Assembly (NCBI GenBank): GCA_963170055.1
Contig: CAUJGJ010000332.1
Location: forward strand, 2,162,001-2,226,000
DNA length: 64,000 bases
Reading direction: 5' to 3'
Source of the DNA: Halisarca cf. caerulea
Taxonomy: Eukaryota > Porifera > Demospongiae > Chondrillida > Halisarcidae
Positions 11,341 to 25,229 of the stretch are shown one piece after another. The notes beneath the pieces are model-generated. The model did no database searches. It had not been told where the DNA came from and worked only from the letters and a program-made list of their open reading frames with translations. Both the position numbers and the translations under genes were made by a program. The first letter of the stretch is position 1. Each line of letters opens with the position of its first letter.

Positions 11341-13750
11341 TCAGAATGTTAACGTTGCCAAATTTAAATTTACCTTAAGAATAAAATTGCAAAGATGGTA
11401 ATATCTTTAAAAGTGGACTTAGTAATTTTTATTTTCTGCAAATTACACTTTTGCAAAGTGTTTAAAAGTCTTTTCAGAATGTTAACGTTGCCAAATTTAA
11501 ATTTACCTTAAGAATAAAATTGCAAAGATGGTAATATCTTTAAAAGTGAACTTAGTAATTTTTATTTTCTGCAAATTACACTTTTGCAAAGTGTTTAAAA
11601 GTCTTTTCAGAATGTTAACGTTGCCAAATTTAAACTTACCTTAAGAATAAAATTGCAAAGAAGGTAAAATCTTTAAAAGTGAACTTAGTAATTTTTATTT
11701 TCCGTAAATAACACTTTTGCAAAGTGTTTAAAAGTCTTTTCAGAATGTTAACGTTGCCAAATTTAAATTTACCTTTAAAATAATATTGCTAAGATGGTAA
11801 TATCTTTAAAAGTGAACTTAGTAATTTTTATTTTCCGCAAGTTACACTTTTGCAAAGTGTTTAAAAGTCTTTTCAGAATGTTAACGTTGCCAAATTTAAA
11901 TTTACCTTAAGAATAAAATTGCAAAGATGGTAATATCTTTAAAAGTGAACTTAGTAATGTTTATTTTCGGCAAATTACACTTTTGCAAAGTGTTTAAAAG
12001 TCTTTTCAGAATGTTAACGTTGCCAAATTTTAATTTATCTTAAGAATAGTATTGCAAAGATGGTAATATCTTTAAAAGTGAACTTAGTAATTTTTATTTT
12101 CTGCAAATTACACTTTTGCAAAGTGTTTAAAAGTCTTTTCAGAATGTTAACGTTGCCAAATTTAAATTTACCTTAAGAATAAAATTGCAAAGATGGTAAT
12201 ATCTTTAAAAGTGAACTTAGTAATTTTTATTTTCTGCAAATTACACTTTTGCAAAATGTTTAAAAGTCTTTTCAGAATGTTAACGTTGCCAAATTTAAAT
12301 TTACCTTCAGAATAAAATTGCAAAGAAGGTAATATCTTTAAAAGTGAACTTAGTAATTTTTATTTTCTGCAAATTACACTTTTGCAAAGTGTTTAAAAGT
12401 CTTTTCAGAATGTTAACGTTGCCAAATTTAAATTTACCTTAAGAATTAAATTGCAAAGATGGTAATATCTTTAAAAGTGAACTTAGTAATTTATATTTTC
12501 TGCAAATTACACTTTTGCAAAGTGTTTAAAAGTCTTTTCAGAATGTTAACGTTGCCAAATTTAAATTTACCTTAAGAATAAAATTGCAAAGATGGTAATA
12601 TCTTTAAAAGTGAACTTAGTAATTTTTATTTTCTGCAAATTACACTTTTGCAAAGTGTTTAAAAGTCTTTTCAGAATGTTAACGTTGCCAAATTTAAATT
12701 TACCTTAAGAATTAAATTGCAAAGATGGTAATATCTTTAAAAGTGAACTTAGTAATTTTTATTTTCTGCAAATTACACTTTTGCAAAGTGTTTAAAAGTC
12801 TTTTCAGAATGTTAACGTTGCCAAATTTAAATTTACCTTAAGAATATAATTGCAAAGATGGTAATATCTTTAAAAGTGAACTTAGTAATTTTTATTTTCT
12901 GCAATTTACACTTTTGCAAAGTGTTTAAAAGTCTTTTCAGAATGTTAACGTTGCTAAATTTAAATTTACCTTTAAAATAAAATTGCAAAGATGGTAATAT
13001 CTTTAAAAGTGAACTTAGTAATTTTTATTTTCCGCAAATTACACTTTTGCAAAGTGTTTAAAAGTCTTTTCAGAATGTTAACGTTGCCAAATTTAAATTT
13101 ACCTTAAGAATATAATTGCAAAGATGGTAATATCTTTAAAAGTGAACTTAGTAATTTTTATTTTCTGCAAATTACACTTTTGCAAAGTGTTTAAAAGTCT
13201 TTTCAGAATGTTAACGTTGCCAAATTTAAATTTACCTTAAGAATAAAATTGCAAAGATGGTAATATCTTTAAAAGTGAACTTAGTAATTTTTATTTTCCG
13301 CAAATAACACTTTTGCAAAGTGTTTAAAAGTCTTTTCAGAATGTTAACGTTGCCAAATTTAAACTTACCTTAAGAATAAAATTTCAAAGATGGTAATATC
13401 TTTAAAAGTGAACTTAGTAATTTTTATTTTCTGCAAATTACACTTTTGCAAAGTGTTTAAAAGTCTTTTCAGAATGTTAACGTTGCCAAATTTAAATTTA
13501 CCTTAAGAATATAATTGCAAAGATGGTAATATCTTTAAAAGTGAACTTAGTAATTTTTATTTTCTGCAAATTACACTTTTGCAAAGTGTTTAAAAGTCTT
13601 TTCAGAATGTTAACGTTGCCAAATTTAAATTTACCTTAAGAATAAAATTGCAAAGATGGTAATATCTTTAAAAGTGAACTTAGTAATTTTTATTTTCCGC
13701 AAATAACACTTTTGCAAAGTGTTTAAAAGTCTTTTCAGAATGTTAACGTT
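11340..13750 (+). repeat. Core block A, copy 2
   Basis: The diagnostics AAGTGGACTT (11,413), AATGTTTATTTTCGGC (11,956) and CTGCAATTTACAC (12,899) all lie 4,655 bp (35 monomers) right of their partners in copy 1. The match ends near 13,200, where two monomers present in copy 1 (including a CGGAAAATT type near 8,645) are missing. It resumes at an offset of about 4,388 bp (33 monomers). The left edge is sharp: left of about 11,340 the monomer is a CCGCAAGTT type with no partner upstream of copy 1. Confidence 0.85.
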
Positions 13751-14660
13751 GCCAAATTTAAATTTACCTTTAAAATAAAATTGCAAAGATGGTAATATCT
13801 TTAAAAGTGAACTTAGTAATTTTTATTTTCTGCAAATTACACTTTTGCAAAGTGTTTAAAAGTCTTTTCAGAATGTTAACGTTGCCAAATTTAAATTTAC
13901 CTTAAGAATAAAATTGCAAAGATGGTAATATCTTTAAAAGTGAACTTAGTAATTTTTATTTTCTGCAAATTACACTTTTGCAAAGTGTTTAAAAGTCTTT
14001 TCAGAATGTTAACGTTGCCAAATTTAAATTTACCTTAAGAATTAAATTGCAAATATGGTAATATCTTTAAAAGTGAACTTAGTAATTTTTATTTTCTGCA
14101 AATTACACTTTTGCAAAGTGTTTAAAAGTCTTTTCAGAATGTTAACGTTGCCAAATTTAAATTTACCTTAAGAATAAAATTGCAAAGATGGTAATATCTT
14201 TAAAAGTGAACTTAGTAATTTTTATTTTCGGAAAATTACACTTTTGCAAAGTGTTTAAAAGTCTTTTCAGAATGTTAACGTTGCCAAATTTTAACTTACC
14301 TTAGAATAAAATTGCAAAGATGGTAATATCTTTAAAAGTGAACTTAGTAATTTTTATTTTCTGCAAATTACACTTTTGCAAAGTGTTTAAAAGTCTTTTC
14401 AGAATGTTAACGTTGCCAAATTTAAATTTACCTTAAGAATAAAATTGCAAAGATGGTAATATCTTTAAAAGTGAACTTAGTAATTTTTATTTTCTGCAAA
14501 TTACACTTTTGCAAAGTGTTTAAAAGTCTTTTCAGAATGTTAACGTTGCCAAATTTAAATTTACCTTAAGAATTAAATTGCAAAGATGGTAATATCTTTA
14601 AAAGTGAACTTAGTAATTTTTATTTTCTGCAAATTACACTTTTGCAAAGTGTTTAAAAGT
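13750..14660 (+). repeat. Seven-monomer bridge of left-segment type
   Basis: Between core copies 2 and 3 lie about seven monomers resembling the left segment. They include CAAATATGG (14,050, elsewhere only at 3,284, 4,346 and 5,938), CGGAAAATT (about 14,228) and a TTTTAACTTACCTTAG monomer (about 14,290). Their order matches about 5,800-6,690 but lacks the CTTTTTTCAAAG monomer. I read this as a displaced copy of the segment just left of core copy 1, which would mean a larger A-containing unit was duplicated with one monomer lost. That history is inferred. Confidence 0.7.
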
Positions 14661-17075
14661 CTTTTCAGAATGTTAACGTTGCCAAATTTAAATTTACCTT
14701 AAGAATAAAATTGCAAAGATGGTAATATCTTTAAAAGTGGACTTAGTAATTTTTATTTTCTGCAAATTACACTTTTGCAAAGTGTTTAAAAGTCTTTTCA
14801 GAATGTTAACGTTGCCAAATTTAAATTTACCTTAAGAATAAAATTGCAAAGATGGTAATATCTTTAAAAGTGAACTTAGTAATTTTTATTTTCTGCAAAT
14901 TACACTTTTGCAAAGTGTTTAAAAGTCTTTTCAGAATGTTAACGTTGCCAAATTTAAACTTACCTTAAGAATAAAATTGCAAAGAAGGTAAAATCTTTAA
15001 AAGTGAACTTAGTAATTTTTATTTTCCGTAAATAACACTTTTGCAAAGTGTTTAAAAGTCTTTTCAGAATGTTAACGTTGCCAAATTTAAATTTACCTTT
15101 AAAATAATATTGCTAAGATGGTAATATCTTTAAAAGTGAACTTAGTAATTTTTATTTTCCGCAAGTTACACTTTTGCAAAGTGTTTAAAAGTCTTTTCAG
15201 AATGTTAACGTTGCCAAATTTAAATTTACCTTAAGAATAAAATTGCAAAGATGGTAATATCTTTAAAAGTGAACTTAGTAATGTTTATTTTCGGCAAATT
15301 ACACTTTTGCAAAGTGTTTAAAAGTCTTTTCAGAATGTTAACGTTGCCAAATTTTAATTTATCTTAAGAATAGTATTGCAAAGATGGTAATATCTTTAAA
15401 AGTGAACTTAGTAATTTTTATTTTCTGCAAATTACACTTTTGCAAAGTGTTTAAAAGTCTTTTCAGAATGTTAACGTTGCCAAATTTAAATTTACCTTAA
15501 GAATAAAATTGCAAAGATGGTAATATCTTTAAAAGTGAACTTAGTAATTTTTATTTTCTGCAAATTACACTTTTGCAAAATGTTTAAAAGTCTTTTCAGA
15601 ATGTTAACGTTGCCAAATTTAAATTTACCTTCAGAATAAAATTGCAAAGAAGGTAATATCTTTAAAAGTGAACTTAGTAATTTTTATTTTCTGCAAATTA
15701 CACTTTTGCAAAGTGTTTAAAAGTCTTTTCAGAATGTTAACGTTGCCAAATTTAAATTTACCTTAAGAATTAAATTGCAAAGATGGTAATATCTTTAAAA
15801 GTGAACTTAGTAATTTATATTTTCTGCAAATTACACTTTTGCAAAGTGTTTAAAAGTCTTTTCAGAATGTTAACGTTGCCAAATTTAAATTTACCTTAAG
15901 AATAAAATTGCAAAGATGGTAATATCTTTAAAAGTGAACTTAGTAATTTTTATTTTCTGCAAATTACACTTTTGCAAAGTGTTTAAAAGTCTTTTCAGAA
16001 TGTTAACGTTGCCAAATTTAAATTTACCTTAAGAATTAAATTGCAAAGAAGGTAATATCTTTAAAAGTGAACTTAGTAATTTTTATTTTCTGCAAATTAC
16101 ACTTTTGCAAAGTGTTTAAAAGTCTTTTCAGAATGTTAACGTTGCCAAATTTAAATTTACCTTAAGAATATAATTGCAAAGATGGTAATATCTTTAAAAG
16201 TGAACTTAGTAATTTTTATTTTCTGCAATTTACACTTTTGCAAAGTGTTTAAAAGTCTTTTCAGAATGTTAACGTTGCTAAATTTAAATTTACCTTTAAA
16301 ATAAAATTGCAAAGATGGTAATATCTTTAAAAGTGAACTTAGTAATTTTTATTTTCCGCAAATTACACTTTTGCAAAGTGTTTAAAAGTCTTTTCAGAAT
16401 GTTAACGTTGCCAAATTTAAATTTACCTTAAGAATATAATTGCAAAGATGGTAATATCTTTAAAAGTGAACTTAGTAATTTTTATTTTCTGCAAATTACA
16501 CTTTTGCAAAGTGTTTAAAAGTCTTTTCAGAATGTTAACGTTGCCAAATTTAAATTTACCTTAAGAATAAAATTGCAAAGATGGTAATATCTTTAAAAGT
16601 GAACTTAGTAATTTTTATTTTCCGCAAATAACACTTTTGCAAAGTGTTTAAAAGTCTTTTCAGAATGTTAACGTTGCCAAATTTAAACTTACCTTAAGAA
16701 AAAAATTTCAAAGATGGTAATATCTTTAAAAGTGAACTTAGTAATTTTTATTTTCTGCAAATTACACTTTTGCAAAGTGTTTAAAAGTCTTTTCAGAATG
16801 TTAACGTTGCCAAATTTAAATTTACCTTAAGAATATAATTGCAAAGATGGTAATATCTTTAAAAGTGAACTTAGTAATTTTTATTTTCTGCAAATTACAC
16901 TTTTGCAAAGTGTTTAAAAGTCTTTTCAGAATGTTAACGTTGCCAAATTTAAATTTACCTTAAGAATAAAATTGCAAAGATGGTAATATCTTTAAAAGTG
17001 AACTTAGTAATTTTTATTTTCCGCAAATAACACTTTTGCAAAGTGTTTAAAAGTCTTTTCAGAATGTTAACGTTG
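14660..17075 (+). repeat. Core block A, copy 3
   Basis: The diagnostics AAGTGGACTT (14,737), AATGTTTATTTTCGGC (15,280) and CTGCAATTTACAC (16,223) are 3,324 bp (25 monomers) right of copy 2. The agreement runs from about 14,660 to about 17,075, roughly 2.4 kb. Within it, differences are few; an example is an extra run of A in the ATTTCAAAG monomer near 16,700. At the right edge the AATTTCAAAG monomer of this copy is followed by a different neighbour from that in copy 2. Confidence 0.85.
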
Positions 17076-17389
17076 CCAAATTTAAACTTACCTTAAGAAT
17101 AAAATTTCAAAGATGGTAATATCTTTAAAAGTGAACTTAGTAATTTTTATTTTCTGCAAATTACACTTTTGCAAAGTGTTTAAAAGTCTTTTCAGAATGT
17201 TAACGTTGCCAAATTTAAATTTACCTTAAGAATAAAATTGCAAAGATGGTAATATCTTTAAAAGTGAACTTAGTAATTTTTATTTTCTGCAAATTACACT
17301 TTTGCAAAGTGTTTAAAAGTCTTTTCAGAATGTTAACGTTGCCAAATTTAAATTTACCTTAAGAATAAAATTGCAAAGAAGGTAAAATC

Positions 17390-20300
17390 TTTAAAAGTGA
17401 ACTTAGTAATTTTTATTTTCCGTAAATTACACTTTTGCAAAGTGTTTAAAAGTCTTTTCAGAATGTTAACGTTGCCAAATTTTAATTTACCTTAAGAATA
17501 AAATTGCAAAGAAGGTAATATCTTTAAAAGTGAACTTAGTAATTTTATTTTCCGTAAATTACACTTTTGCAAAGTGTTTAAAAGTCTTTTCAGAATATTA
17601 ACGTTGCCAAATTTAAACTTACCTTAAGAATAAAATTGCAAAGAAGGTAAAATCTTTAAAAGTGAACTTAGTAATTTTTATTTTCCGTAAATTACACTTT
17701 TGCAAAGTGTTTAAAAGTCTTTTCAGAATGTTAACGTTGCCAAATTTATATTTACCTTTAAAATAAAATTGCTAAGATGGTAATATATTTAAAAGTGAAC
17801 TTAGTAATTTTTATTTTCCGCAAGTTACACTTTTGCAAAGTGTTTAAAAGTCTTTTCAGAATGTTAACGTTGCCAAATTTAAATTTACCTTAAGAATAAA
17901 ATTGCAAAGAAGGTAATATCTTTAAAAGTGAACTTAGTAATTTTTATTTTCCGTAAATTACACTTTTGCAAAGTGTTTAAAAGTCTTTTCAGAATGTTAA
18001 CGTTGCCAAATTTAAATTTACCTTAAGAATAAAATTGCAAAGAAGGTAAAATCTTTAAAAGTGAACTTAGTAATTTTTATTTTCCGTAAATAACACTTTT
18101 GCAAAGTGTTTAAAAGTCTTTTCAGAATGTTAACGTTGCCAAATTTAAATTTACCTTTAAAATAATATTGCTAAGATGGTAATATCTTTAAAAGTGAACT
18201 TAGTAATTTTTATTTTCTGCAAGTTACACTTTTGCAAAGTGTTTAAAAGTCTTTTCAGAATGTTAACGTTGCCAAATTTAAATTTACCTTAAGAATAAAA
18301 TTGCAAAGATGGTAATATCTTTAAAAGTGAACTTAGTAATTTTTATTTTCTGCAAATTACACTTTTGCAAAGTGTTTAAAAGTCTTTTCAGAATGTTAAC
18401 GTTGCCAAATTTAAACTTACCTTAAGAATAATATTGCAAAGAAGGTAAAATCTTTAAAAGTGAACTTAGTAATTTTTATTTCCGTAAATAACACTTTTGC
18501 AAAGTGTTTAAAAGTCTTTTCAGAATGTTAACGTTGCCAAATTTAAATTTACCTTTAAAATAATATTGCTAAGATGGTAATATCTTTAAAAGTGAACTTA
18601 GTAATTTTTATTTTCCGCAAGTTACACTTTTGCAAAGTGTTTAAAAGTCTTTTCAGAATGTTAACGTTGCCAAATTTAAATTTACCTTCAGAATAAAATT
18701 GCAAAGATGGTAATATCTTTAAAAGTGAACTTAGTAATGTTTATTTTCGGCAAATTACACTTTTGCAAAGTGTTTAAAAGTCTTTTCAGAATGATAACGT
18801 TGCCAAATTTTAATTTATCTTAAGAATAAAATTGCAAAGATGGTAATATCTTTAAAAGTGAACTTAGTAATTTTTATTTTCTGCAAATTACACTTTTGCA
18901 AAGTGTTTAAAAGTCTTTTCAGAATGTTAACGTTGCCAAATTTAAATTTACCTTAAGAATAAAATTGCAAAGATGGTAATATCTTTAAAAGTGAACTTAG
19001 TAATTTTTATTTTCGGAAAATTACACTTTTGCAAAGTGTTTAAAAGTCTTTTCAGAATGTTAACGTTGCCAAATTTTAACTTACCTTAGAATAATATTGC
19101 AAAGATGGTAATATCTTTAAAAGTGAACTTAGTAATTTTTATTTTCCGCAAATAACACTTTTTTCAAAGTGTTTAAAAGTCTTTTCAGAATGTTAACGTT
19201 GCCAAATTTTAACTTACCTTAGAATAAAATTGCAAAGATGGTAATATCTTTAAAAGTGAACTTAGTAATTTTTATTTTCTGCAAATTACACTTTTGCAAA
19301 GTGTTTAAAAGTCTTTTCAGAATGTTAACGTTGCCAAATTTAAATTTACCTTAAGAATAAAATTGCAAAGATGGTAATATCTTTAAAAGTGAACTTAGTA
19401 ATTTTTATTTTCTGCAAATTACACTTTTGCAAAGTGTTTAAAAGTCTTTTCAGAATGTTAACGTTGCCAAATTTAAATTTACCTTAAGAATTAAATTGCA
19501 AAGATGGTAATATCTTTAAAAGTGAACTTAGTAATTTTTATTTTCTGCAAATTACACTTTTGCAAAGTGTTTAAAAGTCTTTTCAGAATGTTAACGTTGC
19601 CAAATTTAAATTTACCTTAAGAATAAAATTGCAAAGATGGTAATATCTTTAAAAGTGGACTTAGTAATTTTTATTTTCTGCAAATTACACTTTTGCAAAG
19701 TGTTTAAAAGTCTTTTCAGAATGTTAACGTTGCCAAATTTAAATTTACCTTAAGAATAAAATTGCAAAGATGGTAATATCTTTAAAAGTGAACTTAGTAA
19801 TTTTTATTTTCTGCAAATTACACTTTTGCAAAGTGTTTAAAAGTCTTTTCAGAATGTTAACGTTGCCAAATTTAAACTTACCTTAAGAATAAAATTGCAA
19901 AGAAGGTAAAATCTTTAAAAGTGAACTTAGTAATTTTTATTTTCCGTAAATAACACTTTTGCAAAGTGTTTAAAAGTCTTTTCAGAATGTTAACGTTGCC
20001 AAATTTAAATTTACCTTTAAAATAATATTGCTAAGATGGTAATATCTTTAAAAGTGAACTTAGTAATTTTTATTTTCCGCAAGTTACACTTTTGCAAAGT
20101 GTTTAAAAGTCTTTTCAGAATGTTAACGTTGCCAAATTTAAATTTACCTTAAGAATAAAATTGCAAAGATGGTAATATCTTTAAAAGTGAACTTAGTAAT
20201 GTTTATTTTCTGCAAATTACACTTTTGCAAAGTGTTTAAAAGTCTTTTCAGAATGTTAACGTTGCCAAATTTAAATTTACCTTAAGAATAAAATTGCAAA

Positions 20301-23300
20301 GATGGTAATATCTTTAAAAGTGAACTTAGTAATTTTTATTTTCTGCAAATTACACTTTTGCAAAATGTTTAAAAGTCTTTTCAGAATGTTAACGTTGCCA
20401 AATTTAAATTTACCTTCAGAATAAAATTGCAAAGAAGGTAATATCTTTAAAAGTGAACTTAGTAATTTTTATTTTCTGCAAATTACACTTTTGCAAAGTG
20501 TTTAAAAGTCTTTTCAGAATGTTAACGTTGCCAAATTTAAATTTACCTTAAGAATTAAATTGCAAAGATGGTAATATCTTTAAAAGTGAACTTAGTAATT
20601 TATATTTTCTGCAAATTACACTTTTGCAAAGTGTTTAAAAGTCTTTTCAGAATGTTAACGTTGCCAAATTTAAATTTACCTTAAGAATAAAATTGCAAAG
20701 ATGGTAATATCTTTAAAAGTGAACTTAGTAATTTTTATTTTCTGCAAATTACACTTTTGCAAAGTGTTTAAAAGTCTTTTCAGAATGTTAACGTTGCCAA
20801 ATTTAAATTTACCTTAAGAATTAAATTGCAAAGATGGTAATATCTTTAAAAGTGAACTTAGTAATTTTTATTTTCTGCAAATTACACTTTTGCAAAGTGT
20901 TTAAAAGTCTTTTCAGAATGTTAACGTTGCCAAATTTAAATTTACCTTAAGAATATAATTGCAAAGATGGTAATATCTTTAAAAGTGAACTTAGTAATTT
21001 TTATTTTCTGCAATTTACACTTTTGCAAAGTGTTTAAAAGTCTTTTCAGAATGTTAACGTTGCTAAATTTAAATTTACCTTTAAAATAAAATTGCAAAGA
21101 TGGTAATATCTTTAAAAGTGAACTTAGTAATTTTTATTTTCCGTAAATTACACTTTTGCAAAGTGTTTAAAAGTCTTTTCAGAATGTTAACGTTGCCAAA
21201 TTTTAATTTACCTTAAGAATAAAATTGCAAAGAAGGTAATATCTTTAAAAGTGAACTTAGTAATTTTATTTTCCGTAAATTACACTTTTGCAAAGTGTTT
21301 AAAAGTCTTTTCAGAATATTAACGTTGCCAAATTTAAACTTACCTTAAGAATAAAATTGCAAAGAAGGTAAAATCTTTAAAAGTGAACTTAGTAATTTTT
21401 ATTTTCCGTAAATTACACTTTTGCAAAGTGTTTAAAAGTCTTTTCAGAATGTTAACGTTGCCAAATTTATATTTACCTTTAAAATAAAATTGCTAAGATG
21501 GTAATATATTTAAAAGTGAACTTAGTAATTTTTATTTTCCGCAAGTTACACTTTTGCAAAGTGTTTAAAAGTCTTTTCAGAATGTTAACGTTGCCAAATT
21601 TAAATTTACCTTAAGAATAAAATTGCAAAGAAGGTAATATCTTTAAAAGTGAACTTAGTAATTTTTATTTTCCGTAAATTACACTTTTGCAAAGTGTTTA
21701 AAAGTCTTTTCAGAATGTTAACGTTGCCAAATTTAAATTTACCTTAAGAATAAAATTGCAAAGAAGGTAAAATCTTTAAAAGTGAACTTAGTAATTTTTA
21801 TTTTCCGTAAATAACACTTTTGCAAAGTGTTTAAAAGTCTTTTCAGAATGTTAACGTTGCCAAATTTAAATTTACCTTTAAAATAATATTGCTAAGATGG
21901 TAATATCTTTAAAAGTGAACTTAGTAATTTTTATTTTCCGCAAGTTACACTTTTGCAAAGTGTTTAAAAGTCTTTTCAGAATGTTAACGTTGCCAAATTT
22001 AAATTTACCTTAAGAATAAAATTGCAAAGATGGTAATATCTTTAAAAGTGAACTTAGTAATTTTTATTTTCTGCAAATTACACTTTTGCAAAGTGTTTAA
22101 AAGTCTTTTCAGAATGTTAACGTTGCCAAATTTAAACTTACCTTAAGAATAATATTGCAAAGAAGGTAAAATCTTTAAAAGTGAACTTAGTAATTTTTAT
22201 TTCCGTAAATAACACTTTTGCAAAGTGTTTAAAAGTCTTTTCAGAATGTTAACGTTGCCAAATTTAAATTTACCTTTAAAATAATATTGCTAAGATGGTA
22301 ATATCTTTAAAAGTGAACTTAGTAATTTTTATTTTCCGCAAGTTACACTTTTGCAAAGTGTTTAAAAGTCTTTTCAGAATGTTAACGTTGCCAAATTTAA
22401 ATTTACCTTCAGAATAAAATTGCAAAGATGGTAATATCTTTAAAAGTGAACTTAGTAATGTTTATTTTCGGCAAATTACACTTTTGCAAAGTGTTTAAAA
22501 GTCTTTTCAGAATGATAACGTTGCCAAATTTTAATTTATCTTAAGAATAAAATTGCAAAGATGGTAATATCTTTAAAAGTGAACTTAGTAATTTTTATTT
22601 TCTGCAAATTACACTTTTGCAAAGTGTTTAAAAGTCTTTTCAGAATGTTAACGTTGCCAAATTTAAATTTACCTTAAGAATAAAATTGCAAAGATGGTAA
22701 TATCTTTAAAAGTGAACTTAGTAATTTTTATTTTCGGAAAATTACACTTTTGCAAAGTGTTTAAAAGTCTTTTCAGAATGTTAACGTTGCCAAATTTTAA
22801 CTTACCTTAGAATAATATTGCAAAGATGGTAATATCTTTAAAAGTGAACTTAGTAATTTTTATTTTCCGCAAATAACACTTTTTTCAAAGTGTTTAAAAG
22901 TCTTTTCAGAATGTTAACGTTGCCAAATTTTAACTTACCTTAGAATAAAATTGCAAAGATGGTAATATCTTTAAAAGTGAACTTAGTAATTTTTATTTTC
23001 TGCAAATTACACTTTTGCAAAGTGTTTAAAAGTCTTTTCAGAATGTTAACGTTGCCAAATTTAAATTTACCTTAAGAATAAAATTGCAAAGATGGTAATA
23101 TCTTTAAAAGTGAACTTAGTAATTTTTATTTTCTGCAAATTACACTTTTGCAAAGTGTTTAAAAGTCTTTTCAGAATGTTAACGTTGCCAAATTTAAATT
23201 TACCTTAAGAATTAAATTGCAAAGATGGTAATATCTTTAAAAGTGAACTTAGTAATTTTTATTTTCTGCAAATTACACTTTTGCAAAGTGTTTAAAAGTC

Positions 23301-24655
23301 TTTTCAGAATGTTAACGTTGCCAAATTTAAATTTACCTTAAGAATAAAATTGCAAAGATGGTAATATCTTTAAAAGTGGACTTAGTAATTTTTATTTTCT
23401 GCAAATTACACTTTTGCAAAGTGTTTAAAAGTCTTTTCAGAATGTTAACGTTGCCAAATTTAAATTTACCTTAAGAATAAAATTGCAAAGATGGTAATAT
23501 CTTTAAAAGTGAACTTAGTAATTTTTATTTTCTGCAAATTACACTTTTGCAAAGTGTTTAAAAGTCTTTTCAGAATGTTAACGTTGCCAAATTTAAACTT
23601 ACCTTAAGAATAAAATTGCAAAGAAGGTAAAATCTTTAAAAGTGAACTTAGTAATTTTTATTTTCCGTAAATAACACTTTTGCAAAGTGTTTAAAAGTCT
23701 TTTCAGAATGTTAACGTTGCCAAATTTAAATTTACCTTTAAAATAATATTGCTAAGATGGTAATATCTTTAAAAGTGAACTTAGTAATTTTTATTTTCCG
23801 CAAGTTACACTTTTGCAAAGTGTTTAAAAGTCTTTTCAGAATGTTAACGTTGCCAAATTTAAATTTACCTTAAGAATAAAATTGCAAAGATGGTAATATC
23901 TTTAAAAGTGAACTTAGTAATGTTTATTTTCTGCAAATTACACTTTTGCAAAGTGTTTAAAAGTCTTTTCAGAATGTTAACGTTGCCAAATTTAAATTTA
24001 CCTTAAGAATAAAATTGCAAAGATGGTAATATCTTTAAAAGTGAACTTAGTAATTTTTATTTTCTGCAAATTACACTTTTGCAAAATGTTTAAAAGTCTT
24101 TTCAGAATGTTAACGTTGCCAAATTTAAATTTACCTTCAGAATAAAATTGCAAAGAAGGTAATATCTTTAAAAGTGAACTTAGTAATTTTTATTTTCTGC
24201 AAATTACACTTTTGCAAAGTGTTTAAAAGTCTTTTCAGAATGTTAACGTTGCCAAATTTAAATTTACCTTAAGAATTAAATTGCAAAGATGGTAATATCT
24301 TTAAAAGTGAACTTAGTAATTTATATTTTCTGCAAATTACACTTTTGCAAAGTGTTTAAAAGTCTTTTCAGAATGTTAACGTTGCCAAATTTAAATTTAC
24401 CTTAAGAATAAAATTGCAAAGATGGTAATATCTTTAAAAGTGAACTTAGTAATTTTTATTTTCTGCAAATTACACTTTTGCAAAGTGTTTAAAAGTCTTT
24501 TCAGAATGTTAACGTTGCCAAATTTAAATTTACCTTAAGAATTAAATTGCAAAGATGGTAATATCTTTAAAAGTGAACTTAGTAATTTTTATTTTCTGCA
24601 AATTACACTTTTGCAAAGTGTTTAAAAGTCTTTTCAGAATGTTAACGTTGCCAAA
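17390..24655 (+). repeat. 28-monomer HOR, 3,721-bp period, two near-complete copies
   Basis: Every rare diagnostic I tracked from about 17,390 to 20,930 recurs 3,721 bp further right. The pairs are the short-T AATTTTATTTTCCG at 17,541 and 21,262, AGAATATTAACG at 17,592 and 21,313, TTTATTTCCG at 18,471 and 22,192, GAATGATAACG at 18,790 and 22,511, CTTTTTTCAAAG at 19,158 and 22,879, AAGTGGACTT at 19,655 and 23,376, and AATGTTTATTTTCTGC at 20,198 and 23,919. The period is 28 monomers less three bases. Each unit joins a block B to a core block A. The two copies part near 20,935 and 24,655, where the second continues into an AATTTCAAAG monomer instead of a GAATATAATT monomer, so it is not a perfect periodic HOR. 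Confidence 0.88.
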
Positions 24656-25229
24656 TTTAAACTTACCTTAAGAATAAAATTTCAAAGATGGTAATATCTT
24701 TAAAAGTGAACTTAGTAATTTTTATTTTCTGCAAATTACACTTTTGCAAAGTGTTTAAAAGTCTTTTCAGAATGTTAACGTTGCCAAATTTAAATTTACC
24801 TTAAGAATATAATTGCAAAGATGGTAATATCTTTAAAAGTGAACTTAGTAATTTTTATTTTCTGCAAATTACACTTTTGCAAAGTGTTTAAAAGTCTTTT
24901 CAGAATGTTAACGTTGCCAAATTTAAATTTACCTTAAGAATAAAATTGCAAAGATGGTAATATCTTTAAAAGTGAACTTAGTAATTTTTATTTTCCGCAA
25001 ATAACACTTTTGCAAAGTGTTTAAAAGTCTTTTCAGAATGTTAACGTTGCCAAATTTAAACTTACCTTAAGAATAAAATTTCAAAGATGGTAATATCTTT
25101 AAAAGTGAACTTAGTAATTTTTATTTTCTGCAAATTACACTTTTGCAAAGTGTTTAAAAGTCTTTTCAGAATGTTAACGTTGCCAAATTTAAATTTACCT
25201 TAAGAATAAAATTGCAAAGATGGTAATAT

